NCBI GenBank assembly: GCA_902495595.1 | Contig: CABUXV010000024.1 | Location: 1-31,728 of the forward strand | Length of the DNA: 31,728 nucleotides | Direction of reading: 5' to 3' | DNA from: an uncultured Eubacterium sp. | Lineage (GTDB): Bacteria > Bacillota > Clostridia > Peptostreptococcales > Anaerovoracaceae | Shown here: positions 30,915-31,728 of the stretch, piece by piece | How positions within the stretch are numbered: position 1 is the stretch's first letter | Layout: each line of letters opens with the position of its first letter | Notes under the pieces: model-generated | Told to the model about the DNA's origin: nothing | Database searches by the model: none | The model's input: only the letters and a program-made list of their open reading frames with translations | Program-made: the position numbers and the translations under genes

Positions 30915-31677
30915 AGGTTTGTTTGTAGCCGGTACGGGAACGGATGTAGGAAAGACTTTTGTAACTGCTCTGATGATAAAGAAATTAATTCACTCCGGCA
31001 GGAAAGCTGCTTATTACAAGGCAGCAATGAGCGGAAATCAGAGAATATCAAAAAGCGATTTTGAATACAGCGCAGGAGGCAAAGACCGGAATCGATCATA
31101 TCCTGTTTCGGATGAATATTATGTAAAAGAAAAAACGCTTATACCGGGAGATGCCGTTTATGTAAAAAATGTTTCAGGACTTTCGCAGAGCCTTGAATCA
31201 ATGTGTCCTTATGTATATGAAAAAGCTGTATCGCCTCATCTGGCTGCGCGCCTTGAAAGAAATCCCGTTGAACTTGTCCGTGTATGCGATGGCTTTGAGG
31301 AGCTGAGCCGGTCCAATGAATACATAACAGTAGAGGGGTCCGGAGGAATTGTATGTCCCGTAAGATTTGACCTGGAAAAGAGAGGCAATATAATGCTTGA
31401 AGATGTAATAAAAAAGTTAAATCTTCCCTGCGTAATAGTTGCAGATGCAGGACTTGGAACAATTAACAGCGTTGTACTTACAGCCGAGTATATGAAGTCG
31501 CATGCAATAAAAGCAAAAGGAATCATTTTTAACAGATTTCACCCGGGGGATGTTATGGAGGAAGACAATCTCAATATGTGCGAACATATTACAGGAATAA
31601 AGGTGATTTCCTGTGTGAAAGAAGGGGATCTGTCTCTTGATATGGATGAACATATACTGGAAAGTTTGTATGAATAA
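30907..31677 (+). CDS. bioD: ATP-dependent dethiobiotin synthetase
   Basis: 256-residue BioD, a P-loop enzyme closing the ureido ring of dethiobiotin from diaminopelargonate, CO2 and ATP. The P-loop is GTGTDVGKTFV near the N-terminus, followed by YYKAAMSGNQ (Lys of the substrate site), VEGSGGIVCPV (the usual VEGAGG with Ser for Ala) and IVADAGLGTINSVVLT. It is slightly longer than the ~225-residue E. coli enzyme. It overlaps bioB by 8 bases, so translation is coupled, and bioA follows with its own strong ribosome site. Confidence 0.94.
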   Translation: MAKGLFVAGTGTDVGKTFVTALMIKKLIHSGRKAAYYKAAMSGNQRISKSDFEYSAGGKDRNRSYPVSDEYYVKEKTLIPGDAVYVKNVSGLSQSLESMCPYVYEKAVSPHLAARLERNPVELVRVCDGFEELSRSNEYITVEGSGGIVCPVRFDLEKRGNIMLEDVIKKLNLPCVIVADAGLGTINSVVLTAEYMKSHAIKAKGIIFNRFHPGDVMEEDNLNMCEHITGIKVISCVKEGDLSLDMDEHILESLYE

Positions 31678-31704
31678 CATGGGTAAATTGAGGAGGTTAT
31701 ATAA

Positions 31705-31728
31705 ATGATATGGTATCCCTATGAACAG
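31705..31728 (+). CDS. bioA: Adenosylmethionine-8-amino-7-oxononanoate transaminase, first 8 codons (3'-partial)
   Basis: The window ends 8 codons into this gene: M-I-W-Y-P-Y-E-Q. The W-x-P-[YF]-x-Q block is the typical N-terminal substrate motif of BioA. AGGAGG lies 8 bases before the ATG, and the position directly after bioD completes a bioY-B-D-A operon. No bioF or pimelate-forming gene is visible. Confidence 0.75.

Overview
The window looks like a chromosomal segment of an obligately anaerobic, low-to-moderate GC Clostridia-type Firmicute. Supporting signs are AT-rich spacers, strong AGGAGG-type ribosome sites, Bacillota-style TTGACA/TATAAT promoters, a DUF3793 gene next to a flavodoxin, an AGCS amino-acid symporter, and TM287/288-like ABC exporters. 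I cannot name a genus from sequence alone. No rRNA, tRNA, integrase, transposase or CRISPR array was recognised.

Region by region. 1-2.9 kb: the 3' half of a class III aminotransferase, a terminator, then a small cluster of a membrane protein, an HD-domain hydrolase and an acidic-tailed membrane protein. 2.9-9.1 kb: a metal-dependent glyoxalase/VOC protein (-), a CmpB-like membrane protein (+) overlapping an alanine/glycine:cation symporter (-) tail to tail, a phosphohexomutase followed by NAD(P)H-hydrate epimerase (+), and a mazG/DMT-transporter pair (-). 9.3-12.5 kb: a histidine phosphatase, RNase HI, and a membrane-anchored purple-acid-phosphatase-like protein whose ribosome site lies inside a terminator-like hairpin, overlapping an ArsR-type regulator on the other strand. 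12.5-18.2 kb: a GDSL hydrolase with an apparently leaderless promoter, divergent from a TetR regulator with tandem operators. TetR is followed by two overlapping half-transporter ABC genes (IrtAB/YbtPQ-like) and a ZIP metal transporter, which suggests metal or metallophore uptake.

18.2-18.9 kb is a non-coding tract with four exact TTATCCAAA 9-mers at 72/73/72-bp spacing, a strong hairpin and a possible 40-aa ORF. 18.9-21.8 kb (-) is birA-bioY followed by a NagZ-like glycosidase. dapA starts at 21.9 kb behind a possible 8-codon leader peptide. 22.8-26.9 kb is a MarR-controlled heterodimeric ABC exporter with two dyads over its promoter. After a lipoprotein-like/anchored protein comes a perfect-consensus promoter, two GGTTAG-N6-CTAACC palindromes, DUF3793 and flavodoxin. 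28.9-29.2 kb holds three tandem 94-95-bp units that can fold into hairpins and show compensatory base-pair changes. The window ends with a biotin operon, bioY-bioB-bioD-bioA (bioA cut off).

How the parts fit: biotin uptake and synthesis occur in two blocks (birA-bioY and bioY2-bioBDA), and both have paired GTTnACA direct repeats at their promoters, consistent with shared BirA control. The GTTAG-N6-CTAA palindrome occurs both before the ABC/ZIP operon and before DUF3793/flavodoxin, which suggests (inference) a shared metal, probably iron, regulon. The most unusual non-coding signals are the 28.9-29.2 kb structured repeats and the 18.3-18.6 kb helically phased 9-mer array.
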